Notes: generated from the letters alone by a model not told the origin. Shown: positions 28,009 to 39,544, counted from the first letter of the stretch. The stretch: DNA of 46,617 nt from Hypericibacter sp963696655 (GCA_963696655.1 CAVOLB010000091.1:1-46617), one strand, 5' to 3'. Translations and numbers: made by a program.

Positions 28009-30390
28009 TCAGGCCGGAGCTGCCCTGGAATCCAGGGCAGCACGGATTTCGGCTGCCAGATGCTGCCGACTATAGGGTTTCTGCAGCAGTCGGACACCGC
28101 TCGCGTTGCGCGCCTTGGGCAAGACATGGTCCTCGCTGTAACCCGAGGTGAAGAGCGCCCGCAGGTCCGGACGCTTTCGGCGCATTTCCTCCAGGATCTG
28201 CGGGCCGAGCATTCCGCCCGGCAGCATCACGTCGGTGAACAGGAGATCGAAGGGCGTCCCGGCGGCGAGTATCGCCAGCGCCGCGGCGCCTTCATGGGCT
28301 TCCAGTACGCCGTAGCCGAGGCCCTGAAGCTGTTCGACCACGAATCCGCGCACCAGCGGGTCATCCTCGACCACCAGGACGGTTTCCTTTCCGCCGACGA
28401 TCTGTGGCGCCGGCGGAGCCGGTTCCGGCGCCACGGCGCCAGCCGAGCGCGGCAGATAGAGTTTGACCGAGGTCCCGAGGCCGACCTCGCTGTAGATGTC
28501 GAGATGGCCGCCGGACTGTTTCATGAAGCCATCGACCATGCTCAAGCCGAGGCCCGAGCCCTTGCCGACTTCCTTGGTGGTGAAGAAAGGCTGTACCGCT
28601 TGCGCCAGCACGTCGCGGGACATGCCGACGCCGGTATCGCTCACCGACAGCATGATGTAGGCGCCCGGCTTGAGTTCGGAATCCCGTGCGGCGAAGGTGG
28701 TATCGAAGACCACATTGGCGGTCTCGAACGTCAGCGTGCCGCCGTCGGGCATGGCGTCGCGTGCGTTGAGCGCCAGATTGAGAAGGCAATCCTCGAGCTG
28801 GCCCCGATCGGCGACCGCGGTCCAAAGTTCCGGCGCGAGATTGAACTCGATCGCGATGCGGGCGCTCAATGTGGGCCGCAGCATCTCGCTCATTCGCGCG
28901 ACCACCTCGTTGACGTCCATTTGGCGGGGATCCAGTGTCTGTTGGCGCGAGAATGCCACCATCCTGTGCACCAGTTCGGCGCCGCGCTCGCCAGCCTGGA
29001 GGGCACTCGCCGAGAGGCGGGAAACCCGCTCGCTGTCCTTCGGATTGCTCTGGATGAGATCGAGGTTGCCGATGACCACGGTCAGCAGATTATTGAAATC
29101 GTGAGCGATGCCGCCGGCAAGCTGGCCGACCACCTCGAGTCTCTGGACGCGACGCAGCTTCTCCTCGAGATCGCGGCGCTCGTCGATATCGACCAGAACG
29201 CCGATATGACCGAGATAGGCGCCGTCGGCGGCGAAGCGGGGCACCAGGGTGTCCAGGAACCAGCGATAGTTTCCATCCTTGCCGCGCAGCCGGTATTCGT
29301 CCGTCGCGTGCTTGTGTTGGGCCAGGATGGTCCGTTCCACCTCCAGGGATCTGGCACGATCGTCCGGATGGATGGAGTCCACGAAACCGTGGCCCAATTC
29401 GTCTTCGACAGGGCGCCCCGTGTAGCTCGACCACTGTTTGTTCAGAAATATGCATTCGCCGCTTTGGTCGCACATCCAGATCAGGGCGGGGATGTTGTCG
29501 GCAATGTTGCGGAAGCGGTCTTCGCTTTCCCGCAGCGCCGCCTCCATATGCTTCAACTCGGTAATGTCGAGCCCGATCGAAACGACGTATTTGGCCCTTC
29601 CGGCGGCATCGTGAATGGGCGCGCGCGAGGTCAGCCAGGCGGTGGTGAATCCCCGGGGGTCATGATAGTCGGTGCGGTGAAAGGCGTGCTTCTGGCCGCT
29701 CTCGAGAACCTGACGATCGGCGTCGAGGACGTGGCGCACATAGCCGGCGTCGTATACCTCGTCCAGCGTCCGGCCCGGGAACCATTCGACGGGTCGATTG
29801 TGAAACGCGGCCAAGGTCGCATTGGCGAACACATAGCGGCCCTGGGTATCGCGCACCGAGATGGTCGCGGGCATGGAGTCGATAATTTCCCGGAGCAGGG
29901 CGCGGCTGTCCGCCAGCGCGGTCTCCATGGCCTTCTGTTCCGTCACGTCCTGGATCGTGCCTATGATGTAACGGAGCTTGCCGTCCTCCGAGACGACGCC
30001 TTCGACCGTCTCGTTGATGTTCCTGACTTCGCCATTGGGCCGGATGATGCGATAGCTGTTGTCGTAGTACCGCGGTTTTGCCCCCGGCGCCTGCAGCGAT
30101 GCCAGCTCCGTCAAATAGTCGGAGGCCAATCGCAGGCATGTGGCGCGGTCGTCGGGATGGACGAAGTGACGGATGAAGTCTTCGTCGCTCTCGTCGAGCT
30201 CCTCGCTCGGCCGACCCAGGATCTCTGCGGCGGCAGCGCCATAGCGGGTCGCGGCCTTCAGGCTGCCGTCGGGTTGGGTCGTCGCCGTCGTGATCCAATG
30301 ACCGAGTTTGGCCAAGTTCCGCGCGCGGCGCAGGAACAGCTCGCTTTCCCGGATCAGCGCCTCCGCCGGGCTGGTCTTGTCGGAATCCAT
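28009..30390 (-). CDS. multi-PAS hybrid sensor histidine kinase
   Basis: 793 residues from ATG 30390 (AAGG upstream); a GTG at 30405 would add five. No membrane segments. Order: three PAS/PAC units (FIRHFVHPDDRATC; MPATISVRDTQGRYVFANAT; IPALIWMCDQSGECIFLNKQ), HisKA with H430 in GGIAHDFNNLL, HATPase with DTGVGM and GKGSGLGLSM, and a C-terminal receiver with D720 in LFTDVMLPGG. The HDFNNLL-type H box and terminal REC put it in the group of cytoplasmic PAS hybrid kinases abundant in alphaproteobacteria (LovK/BphP-like output, but without a Cys or bilin site that I can see). No cognate regulator is adjacent. It starts 27 bp upstream in reading order of the glycosyltransferase region's end and is probably a separate unit. 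Confidence 0.9.
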   Translation of the reverse strand: MDSDKTSPAEALIRESELFLRRARNLAKLGHWITTATTQPDGSLKAATRYGAAAAEILGRPSEELDESDEDFIRHFVHPDDRATCLRLASDYLTELASLQAPGAKPRYYDNSYRIIRPNGEVRNINETVEGVVSEDGKLRYIIGTIQDVTEQKAMETALADSRALLREIIDSMPATISVRDTQGRYVFANATLAAFHNRPVEWFPGRTLDEVYDAGYVRHVLDADRQVLESGQKHAFHRTDYHDPRGFTTAWLTSRAPIHDAAGRAKYVVSIGLDITELKHMEAALRESEDRFRNIADNIPALIWMCDQSGECIFLNKQWSSYTGRPVEDELGHGFVDSIHPDDRARSLEVERTILAQHKHATDEYRLRGKDGNYRWFLDTLVPRFAADGAYLGHIGVLVDIDERRDLEEKLRRVQRLEVVGQLAGGIAHDFNNLLTVVIGNLDLIQSNPKDSERVSRLSASALQAGERGAELVHRMVAFSRQQTLDPRQMDVNEVVARMSEMLRPTLSARIAIEFNLAPELWTAVADRGQLEDCLLNLALNARDAMPDGGTLTFETANVVFDTTFAARDSELKPGAYIMLSVSDTGVGMSRDVLAQAVQPFFTTKEVGKGSGLGLSMVDGFMKQSGGHLDIYSEVGLGTSVKLYLPRSAGAVAPEPAPPAPQIVGGKETVLVVEDDPLVRGFVVEQLQGLGYGVLEAHEGAAALAILAAGTPFDLLFTDVMLPGGMLGPQILEEMRRKRPDLRALFTSGYSEDHVLPKARNASGVRLLQKPYSRQHLAAEIRAALDSRAAPA

Positions 30391-30613
30391 ATCGTTTGCC
30401 TTCACGCTTCGGCGACCGGAGCAGAAGAGGCTGACCGGCGAAAGTTACCGAATTGACTTGCGGAATCTCTGGTCAGGGTCGCCGCTCCCTCCTGGCGATT
30501 CTTGCTTCTCGAGGCGTGATGGGGCGGCCCCGGGACAAGAACCGGCCGGACGACCACAACGGGTCCCGGCGCCACGGAATGGGACCAGGCCCCGAGGACG
30601 CCCGTATACCGTC

Positions 30614-31075
30614 TCAATGGGTGAACTTGTACATGAAATCGTACTCGCTGCCCTGGGCATTGCGGGCATGCAGCTTCATCTCGCCGCGCGCGCCGTAATA
30701 TCTCCCGGTGCCGCCGGTCACGGCCAGGACGGAATCGCCCGCGTCGAGAAAGGGCCCGGCCACGCTGAGTTGGCCATCCTCCAGCTCCAGGGTCCAGTAG
30801 CACTCCCAGGCCGTACCGACGACGGTGCGGATGCACCAGCCATTGTCATGTCCGACCAGCTTCTTGTTGTGCTCGTCGTAGATCTCGTTGGCGAAGGTCA
30901 GCAGGTCGCCGACGCTGTCGCCCTTGGCACCCAGATCGGTGACGGCGTCGGTCGTGGCGCGCTCCACATAGGTGGCGCTCTCGGTCTGAAAGGCGCCGGC
31001 CGGCCGCGACGCACCGATCAGGACAACAAGCGCGATCAAGGCCAAGGGCAGGGTAAGGCCAAAGAAACGGGGCAT
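30614..31075 (-). CDS. secreted allene-oxide-cyclase/dirigent-like barrel protein
   Basis: 153 residues from ATG 31075, with AGAGGAGA just upstream. A Sec signal peptide spans about residues 1-28 (LALIALVVLIGASRPAGA), so the mature protein is periplasmic or secreted. The mature part has the barrel signature of the allene oxide cyclase/dirigent superfamily: GDLLTFANEIYD, a conserved Cys pair (GWCIRT and WECYWT), VAGPFLDAGDS and the hallmark TGGTGRYYGARGEM. Plant members cyclise or couple small hydrophobic molecules; bacterial members are mostly uncharacterised. Role here unknown. Confidence 0.75.
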   Translation of the reverse strand: MPRFFGLTLPLALIALVVLIGASRPAGAFQTESATYVERATTDAVTDLGAKGDSVGDLLTFANEIYDEHNKKLVGHDNGWCIRTVVGTAWECYWTLELEDGQLSVAGPFLDAGDSVLAVTGGTGRYYGARGEMKLHARNAQGSEYDFMYKFTH

Positions 31076-31462
31076 AGGGATTTTCTCCTCTGTTCGTTGA
31101 AACGGGACGAAAATCTGGCGCTTCCACAGGCAGGCGCCGACCGGACGATCTGGGGCGGGAACATAAAGAAGCGCGAGGCAACGCTAGGCCTGTCCTTTGG
31201 CGGACGTCAACGGCGCCGCAGGCGCGGTGCGGACAGAGGCGCGCGACAGCGGCGGGCTGCGCGGTTCCCTCTGAAGGGGTGATTGCCGCCCCCGGCGCGG
31301 CACGCCTACACTCGAAATCCAGCGATAGGGCGGTTCGTCTCCTGAGCCGCATCGTCCTTTCGCCCATGAGAAGCGCCAGCGCTTGTCCGCCGCCTCGCGG
31401 CGCGGGAACCGAAGCGACTGCGCCCCGGATGTCGCCAAGCAGGGAACCCAAGGGAGCGAACC
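31076..31462. other. 387-bp gap between divergent barrel and binding protein 2 genes
   Basis: Holds both upstream regions. The open frames seen here are high-GC shadows. No paired operator, RNA or terminator is evident. AAGGGAGCG just before 31463 is the ribosome site of the binding protein gene. Confidence 0.45.
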
Positions 31463-32572
31463 ATGGCCGGATCGAGAGATTTCATCGACAGATTGACCGA
31501 CGGGCGCATGACGCGCCGCGAATTGAATCGCTGGCTGGCGGCGGCGGGGCTCGGCCTTGCCGTCATGCCGGTCCTGCCCAGGGCCGCGCGCGCGGACGAC
31601 TTGCTCTACTACACATGGAGCGGTTATGACGTGAAGGAGTTCATGCCGGGCTTCGTCGAGAAGCATGGCAGCATGCCGCAGACGCCGTTGTTCGGCGACG
31701 AGCAGGAGGCGCTGACCAAGATCCAGAGCGGCTTCCAAGTGGATCTGGCCCACCCTTGCAACAACCGCGTATCGATCTGGCGCGATGCCGGCGTGATCGA
31801 GCCGGTCGATACCAGCCGCCTCGAGCATTGGGGCGAGCTGTTCGACTCCCTCAAGACTCTCAAGGGCACCGTGACCGAGGACGGCCAGCATTGGTTCCTG
31901 CCGGTCGATTGGGGCATGACGGCGTTGATCTATCGGTCCGACCTGATCACCGATCCGGTCGACAGCTGGGAGCTGCTCTGGGATCCGAAATACAAGGGCA
32001 AGCTCTCCATCGGCGACGGCATGGCCGATACGGGCCTGATCGTGGCGACGCTGCTCAAGATCAAAGACCCGAACAACATGAGCGCGGACGATCTGGCCAA
32101 GATCAAGAAGAAGCTGCTCGAGCAGAAGCCGTTGCTGCGCTTCTACTGGAACGACGAGACCACGCTCGAGCAGGCGCTGACCTCTGGCGAAGTCGTCGCT
32201 TCGTCCTCCTGGAACGGCGCCGCCGCGACGCTGATCGACCAGGGCGTGCCGGTGAAGTTCGTCTCGCCCAAGGAAGGCGCGTTGACCTATTGCTGCGGCC
32301 TGGTGCGGGTGAAGGGCGGCAGCCATGACGACGCGGCGTACGATCTCATGAACGCCATGAGCTCGCCCGAGGCCGGCAAATGGCTGATCGAGACCTACGG
32401 TTATGGACATTCGAACAGCAAGGCCTTCGACATGGTCGCGCCGGAGATGCTGGTCAAGCGCAGCCTGCCGAAGGATCCGACGCAGATGCTGGGGCAGGGC
32501 GTCTATTCGACCGTATCGCGTCATCTGGCGGAACTGTCGCAGATCCTCGAAGAGGTGAAGGCGTCGCAATAG
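31463..32572 (+). CDS. PotD/PotF-like extracellular solute-binding protein (copy 2)
   Basis: 369 residues. The signal is Tat-like, MTRRELNRWLAAAGLGLAVM, cleaved around ARA-DD. The mature protein matches copy 1 throughout: WSGYDVKEFMPGFVEKHG, QVDLAHPCNNRVSIW, ALTSGEVVASSSWNG, LIETYGYGHSNSKAF. It lacks its own ABC permease or ATPase. The downstream terminator indicates a single-gene transcript. It probably delivers a small cationic or amide ligand to a transporter encoded elsewhere, or acts as a sensor ligand-binding component; neither can be decided here. Confidence 0.88.
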   Translation: MAGSRDFIDRLTDGRMTRRELNRWLAAAGLGLAVMPVLPRAARADDLLYYTWSGYDVKEFMPGFVEKHGSMPQTPLFGDEQEALTKIQSGFQVDLAHPCNNRVSIWRDAGVIEPVDTSRLEHWGELFDSLKTLKGTVTEDGQHWFLPVDWGMTALIYRSDLITDPVDSWELLWDPKYKGKLSIGDGMADTGLIVATLLKIKDPNNMSADDLAKIKKKLLEQKPLLRFYWNDETTLEQALTSGEVVASSSWNGAAATLIDQGVPVKFVSPKEGALTYCCGLVRVKGGSHDDAAYDLMNAMSSPEAGKWLIETYGYGHSNSKAFDMVAPEMLVKRSLPKDPTQMLGQGVYSTVSRHLAELSQILEEVKASQ

Positions 32573-32609
32573 GCGACACCGGTTCAAGGCTGCATAATTG
32601 GTTCATCAG

Positions 32610-32645
32610 GAGAGCCCGGCCCCGCGAAGCCGGGCTCTCTTCTTG
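32610..32645 (+). terminator. intrinsic terminator after binding protein 2
   Basis: GAGAGCCCGGC (32610-32620) pairs perfectly with GCCGGGCTCTC (32629-32639) around an 8-nt loop, followed by TTCTT. An 11-bp GC stem with a T-rich tail, 38 bp past the stop. Confidence 0.8.
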
Positions 32646-32814
32646 TCGATGGTTGAGACCATCGCGCCAATGGTTTCGAAAAATCTGATGTAACAGGACA
32701 AGTGGCCCGCTTGTGCGGTCCCGGACGCCCTCATATCCTCGCGACACGACAATGAACGGAGGCAATGGCGGCGGTGCCTGAATCAGGGCGCTGTCGTTCG
32801 CCGAAAGGAACAGC

Positions 32815-33990
32815 ATGGCGGTCGCTCCCTCAATCACCATCGCCGAGTTCGAGGAGCGGCAACGCCGCGCCAAGGCGGCCTCGGCCGCCGCGGGATTCGA
32901 TGGTCTTCTGGTGATCTCGCGCGGCGGCGGATCGGTCGATCGCTACGCCAACGTTCTCTATCTCGCGAACTTCTACAGCTCCTTCCCCTTCATTCCCGAT
33001 CGCCGGCCGGACTGGTCGGCGCGCGGCCATCCGATGCTGGTGCTGCCGAATCAGGGCGATCCGATTCTGGTGGTGGACATGCCGGTTCGGCCTCACGAGA
33101 TACCGCTGTCCAATGTGGTCCAGGCCGACGATGTGCTTCCCGCGGTGGTCAAGGCGATCAAGGATGCCAAGCTTGCCGGCGCCCATATCGGCGTTGCCGG
33201 CGCCGACGCGCTGCCCTGGGCGGCCTTCCGCAAGATCGACTCCGATCTGCCGGGCACGCGTTTCACGCCGGCGGACGAGATCCTCGATAAGCAGCGTTCG
33301 GTGAAGTCACCGGCCGAGATTGCGATCCTGCGCCGCGCTTCGGAGATCGGCTCCAACGCGATCGAGGAGATGATGGATTTCGCGCAAGCCGGACGAACGC
33401 ATGGCGAGATCATGGGCGTCGGGTTGAACGCGCTCGCCCGTGAAGGGGCCGTCATGTACAACAACTTCATGGCGTCGGGTCGCGGCGGCAACGCGCCGGT
33501 CTATATCGCGACCGATTTCCCGACTTTCGCCTCGAAGGAGCCGCTGGAAGACGGCCACTGGTTCGGCATCGGTCTGTCCGGCGTATTTCAGGGCTACTAT
33601 TTCGATCACTCCCGATCGAAGCCGATCGGCAACGCCAGTCATCCGGAAATCGAATCCTTCGAAGCCTCGATCGCCGCGGTCGAGGCCGGCATCGCCGCCA
33701 TCAAGCCGGGCGTCACTGCCGGCGCGGTGGCGAAGGCCGGCTTCAAGCGCCTTCAGGAGCTGGGATTCGCGGCGACCAGCGATTTCTCGGGCCTGGGCCA
33801 TGGCATCGGGCTCGGCTGGGACGCGCCCTGGCTCGTGCCCGACGAGACCTGGGTGATCGAGCCCGGCATGGTGCTGTGCGTGGAGCGCACCGTGGAGAAA
33901 CACGGCTTCGTCGGCGATTTCGAGGAGACCGTCCTCGTCACCGACAAAGGCTGCGAAAAGATCAGCAAGGCACGCATTCGCCGCTGGTAG
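32815..33990 (+). CDS. M24 family peptidase / creatinase-fold hydrolase
   Basis: 391 residues. The N-terminal creatinase_N domain (about 1-170) is followed by the pita-bread fold. Expected M24 metal ligands are only partly kept. The usual DxG aspartate strand reads GIGLSGVFQGYYFDHSRS, with Ser/Gly in place of the first Asp but the second Asp present. His is in GLGHGIGLGWDAP, and Glu residues are in CVERTVEKHG and FEETVLVT. This suggests a non-standard metal site or a metal-independent enzyme in the manner of creatinase, where C-N bonds of small amidines are cut. Signal-less, so cytoplasmic. It lies between two solute-binding protein genes, so it may process the compound they import. Xaa-Pro peptidase, creatinase and DddP-type lyase are all possible. 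Confidence 0.8.
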   Translation: MAVAPSITIAEFEERQRRAKAASAAAGFDGLLVISRGGGSVDRYANVLYLANFYSSFPFIPDRRPDWSARGHPMLVLPNQGDPILVVDMPVRPHEIPLSNVVQADDVLPAVVKAIKDAKLAGAHIGVAGADALPWAAFRKIDSDLPGTRFTPADEILDKQRSVKSPAEIAILRRASEIGSNAIEEMMDFAQAGRTHGEIMGVGLNALAREGAVMYNNFMASGRGGNAPVYIATDFPTFASKEPLEDGHWFGIGLSGVFQGYYFDHSRSKPIGNASHPEIESFEASIAAVEAGIAAIKPGVTAGAVAKAGFKRLQELGFAATSDFSGLGHGIGLGWDAPWLVPDETWVIEPGMVLCVERTVEKHGFVGDFEETVLVTDKGCEKISKARIRRW

Positions 33991-34052
33991 TCCGCCGGCT
34001 CAAGGCGGCTCCGACAACGCAACGCCGCCTAGGGGCGGCAGGCAGAGGAAAC

Positions 34053-35165
34053 ATGAACAGAGGCAAAGTGAATTCCGTCATCGATCTCTACATGACCGAT
34101 CGGCGCGGCTTCTTGAAGGCGGCGTCCGCCTTGGGGCTGGGCGTCGCGATGACACCGGTCTTCGGGCGTTCCTCGGAAGCGGCCGCGACCTTGTCCTATT
34201 TCGGCTGGAACGGGTACGAGATCCCGGAGCTGCACACGTCCTATACCAAGGCCTATGGCGGCGAGCCGACGGCGACCTTCTTCAGCGACGAGGAAGAAGC
34301 GCTGCAGAAGGTCCGCGCCGGCTTCAATCCCGACGTCATCCATCCTTGCGTCAACACCGTGCGGCGCTTCAAGGATGCCGGGCTGATCAAGCCGCTCGAC
34401 ACCAAGCAGATCGCCGGTTGGGACAACATCTTCCCGCAATTCCTGTCGGTGAAGGACGTGAAGGAGGAAGACGGCTATTACATCATGCCGTTCGACTGGG
34501 GCACCTCCTCGGTGATCTATCGCCCTGACCTGGTCGACATCAAGGAAGAGAGCTGGACCATCTTCCTCGACGATCGCTACAAGGGGAAAATGGCGTTCCT
34601 GGATTCGCCCGACAACATCGCCGCGGTGGCCGGCCTGCTCAGCGGCGCCAAGAACCCGATGGACATGAACGACGCGGAGATGGCGAAGGCGGGCGATATC
34701 CTGCGCCATATGAACGCCAACATGCGCTTCTACTGGACCGACAACACCGAGCTCGAGCAGTCGCTGGCCTCGGGCGAGGTGGTGGCGGCCTGGGGCTGGG
34801 GCCAGTCGGTCAACAACCTCAAGAAGCAGGGCGTGAACATCAAGATGATGAACCCCAAAGAGGGCATCATGACCTGGATCTGCGGCTTGACCTCGACGGT
34901 GAAGGGCAAGTGCAGCGACAAGGAACGCTACGATTTCATGAGCGCGATGCTGGCGCCCGAGAGCGGCAAATACATCATCGAGCAGTATGGCTACGGCCAT
35001 GCCAACCAGGAATCCTTCAAGGTGGCGTCGGCGGAGAGCATCGCGCTGTTGGGCTTCAAGGATCCGAACGACTTCCTCAAGACCGGGAACTTCTTCACCG
35101 CGGTGGAGCCGGCCAAGCGCGAGAAGATCCAGGCGATGTGGGCCACCATCAAGGCCGGCGGCTGA
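34053..35165 (+). CDS. PotD/PotF-like extracellular solute-binding protein (copy 3)
   Basis: 370 residues from ATG 34053 after AGAGGAAAC; the upstream open frame overlaps the peptidase gene and is rejected. It has a classical twin-arginine signal, DRRGFLKAASALGLGVAM. The mature part parallels the other two copies: WNGYEIPELHTSYTKAYGG, NPDVIHPCVNTVRRF, SLASGEVVAAWGWGQ, IIEQYGYGHANQESF. Tat export implies folding, perhaps with a cofactor, in the cytoplasm. It starts 62 bp after the M24 peptidase with no terminator between, so the two are probably co-transcribed. No transporter partners are present. Confidence 0.88.
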   Translation: MNRGKVNSVIDLYMTDRRGFLKAASALGLGVAMTPVFGRSSEAAATLSYFGWNGYEIPELHTSYTKAYGGEPTATFFSDEEEALQKVRAGFNPDVIHPCVNTVRRFKDAGLIKPLDTKQIAGWDNIFPQFLSVKDVKEEDGYYIMPFDWGTSSVIYRPDLVDIKEESWTIFLDDRYKGKMAFLDSPDNIAAVAGLLSGAKNPMDMNDAEMAKAGDILRHMNANMRFYWTDNTELEQSLASGEVVAAWGWGQSVNNLKKQGVNIKMMNPKEGIMTWICGLTSTVKGKCSDKERYDFMSAMLAPESGKYIIEQYGYGHANQESFKVASAESIALLGFKDPNDFLKTGNFFTAVEPAKREKIQAMWATIKAGG

Positions 35166-35206
35166 GCTCCTTCGACGACGTTCTGAAGGCCCGCCACCGG
35201 TGGCCA

Positions 35207-35244
35207 GACGGGGCGCTCTTCCCGACAAGGAAGGGCGCCCCGTC
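35207..35244 (+). terminator. long hairpin after binding protein 3
   Basis: GACGGGGCGCTCTTCC pairs with GGAAGGGCGCCCCGTC (one mismatch in 16 bp) around a 6-nt loop, 41 bp after the stop. The tail TCGATT is not a proper T run, so it may be a weak terminator. Confidence 0.55.
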
Positions 35245-35727
35245 TCGATTCCGGAACCAATGGCTGATCGAGACCGACGACTCCACCGAGTCAGCGATGA
35301 TTCCGGGGCGATTCCGGTCGGTGCCAGGAGTTCTCCACAGCCTCGGCCTTGTGGCCAAATTCGGGCCAGCAATCTTGACGTCTGTGGATGGTTTTTAAAT
35401 TCACTGACGATTCAATGGAGTCGGTAAAATCTCTTCTGTTAATAGTTGAGTAACCAAATCCAACCTACTGGCGCCGTGTTGGGGCGGACGCATTTGGCGT
35501 AATTCAGCTAATCTTAGCCATGTTTGGTAACTTGGAAAGCCAAGCGTGATGGGGCAAAAGTCGTTTTACGACCGTATCTTAAGGTGCCTCATCAACTTTG
35601 TTTTAACCACTTTTTTACTAATCCTAACAAGGACATCCAGAATCTTCTGCTTGCAATCTGTGAACCGGGCGTTCATCCTTTCTTAAGGCTCTTGGCAAGG
35701 GCAAAAATGGGGCGGGGGAGACAAAGA
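35245..35727 (+). promoter_or_regulatory. AT-rich upstream region of rpfF with CtrA-like boxes
   Basis: 483 bp without a convincing gene; an open frame from 35524 joins rpfF in phase but has no ribosome site, and its residues are unrelated to the family. From about 35390 to 35700 the sequence is visibly AT-rich against the surrounding high-GC DNA. Two near matches to the CtrA site TTAA-N7-TTAA occur: TTAA-TAGTTGA-GTAA (35439-35453) and TTAA-CCACTTT-TTTA (35603-35617), each 7 of 8. GGGGGAG at 35714-35720 is the rpfF ribosome site. Promoter elements are not pinned down. Confidence 0.5.
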
Positions 35728-36783
35728 ATGTTGGTTAATCGCATTGCGACGGCCGACGGGCTCTTTCGGACAGACGGTCCCGATTCGGACGCTATTCGCG
35801 CCGCGGCCAATAGGGCGGGACCGCGTCCTATCGACTCCATCGCAACGCCGGCCGAGCGGCGCTCGGCTCTGGCCCGTTTCGCGGCCACCGGCGAGCTGAC
35901 CCTCGGCGAGATGGATCTGTTCTGGGACCGCACCGCGAAGCTCTATTGGCAGTACATGCGTCCCGCCGGCCGGGCCAGCTTCACCTTCGGGCTGCTCAGC
36001 GACATGCGCGAGGCGCTGTTTTTCCTCACCGACATGTATGCCGAGGCGACCCCGGCCGATCCGCATCCGGTGCGGTATTCGGTGCTGGCTTCCCGGATTC
36101 CCGGCATCTTCAATCTGGGCGGCGACCTGCCGCAGTTCGCCGAGCTGATCCGCAGCCGCGACCGCTCGGTCCTGCGCCGCTACGCCCATGCCTGCATCGA
36201 GGTGCAATATCCGCGGGCGACCAATGTCGGCCTGCCGATCATCGGCATCGCGCTCGTGCAGGGTGACGCGCTGGGCGGCGGTTTCGAGGCGGCGTTGGCC
36301 TGCAATGTGATCGTGGCCGAGAAGAGCGCCAAATTCGGCCTGCCCGAGATCCTCTTCAACCTGTTCCCCGGCATGGGCGCCCTCAGCTTCCTCACCCGGC
36401 GCATCGGCATGGTCGAGGCCGAGCGGATGGTCTTCTCGGGACGCATCTACAGCGCCGAAGAGCTCCATGCGATGGGCGTGGTGGATGTGGTGGCCGAAGA
36501 CGGGCAGGGCGAGATGGCGGTGCAGGACTATATCGCCCGGATGGATCGCGGCTTCGCGACCCGCCTGGCGGTCTATGGCTCGCGCCAGATCATCCATCCC
36601 GTGACCCGCGAAGAGCTGATGCAGATCACCGAACGCTGGGTCGATGCGGCGATCGCTCTGGCGCCGGCCGATATCCGGAAGATGGAGCGGCTGGCCTCGG
36701 CGCAGGACCGCCGCTGGGCGGCAATCGCCCAGCAGCATCGTGCCACGCAGAGCGCGGACGCCGCCGCGATCGCCACGGCCTGA
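35728..36783 (+). CDS. rpfF: RpfF-type DSF synthase (crotonase family)
   Basis: 351 residues from ATG 35728. RpfF is a bifunctional enoyl-ACP hydratase/thioesterase that makes cis-2-unsaturated fatty acids (diffusible signal factor) from acyl-ACP. The RpfF-specific core is unmistakable: SRIPGIFNLGGDL, IALVQGDALGGGFEAALAC and LPEILFNLFPGMGALSFL. The two catalytic glutamates are E187 and E207, 20 apart as are E141 and E161 of Xanthomonas RpfF. RIYSAEELHAMGVVDVVAED follows. It is about 60 residues longer than the 289-residue Xanthomonas enzyme, mostly at the N-terminus. It converges on an RpfC-like kinase gene, which supports the assignment over a generic enoyl-CoA hydratase. No rpfB-like ligase gene is in the window. 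Confidence 0.88.
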   Translation: MLVNRIATADGLFRTDGPDSDAIRAAANRAGPRPIDSIATPAERRSALARFAATGELTLGEMDLFWDRTAKLYWQYMRPAGRASFTFGLLSDMREALFFLTDMYAEATPADPHPVRYSVLASRIPGIFNLGGDLPQFAELIRSRDRSVLRRYAHACIEVQYPRATNVGLPIIGIALVQGDALGGGFEAALACNVIVAEKSAKFGLPEILFNLFPGMGALSFLTRRIGMVEAERMVFSGRIYSAEELHAMGVVDVVAEDGQGEMAVQDYIARMDRGFATRLAVYGSRQIIHPVTREELMQITERWVDAAIALAPADIRKMERLASAQDRRWAAIAQQHRATQSADAAAIATA

Positions 36784-36852
36784 GGCCGGCCATCCGAAAG
36801 CAGGAATTCATGGCAGACGGCCCGGCCCGGCAGGGTCGGTAACTCGAGATCG

Positions 36853-36887
36853 GACCCGGCAACGAGAGTTGCCGGGTCTTCTTTTTG
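36853..36887 (+). terminator. intrinsic terminator of rpfF
   Basis: GACCCGGCAAC (36853-36863), GAGA loop, GTTGCCGGGTC (36868-36878), then TTCTTTTTG. A perfect 11-bp stem with a strong T tract, in the gap between the convergent rpfF and rpfC-like genes. Confidence 0.88.
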
Positions 36888-36940
36888 TGTCCGTCCGAGG
36901 AAAGGGTCGCCCGTCGCCGGTTCGCGATGGGGACGCCGCG

Positions 36941-39544
<2,604 letters not shown>

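Noticed and set aside
35524..35727. An N-terminal extension of RpfF starting at 35524
   Set aside because: The AT-rich segment encodes unrelated residues with no ribosome site, whereas ATG 35728 has GGGGGAG seven bases ahead.
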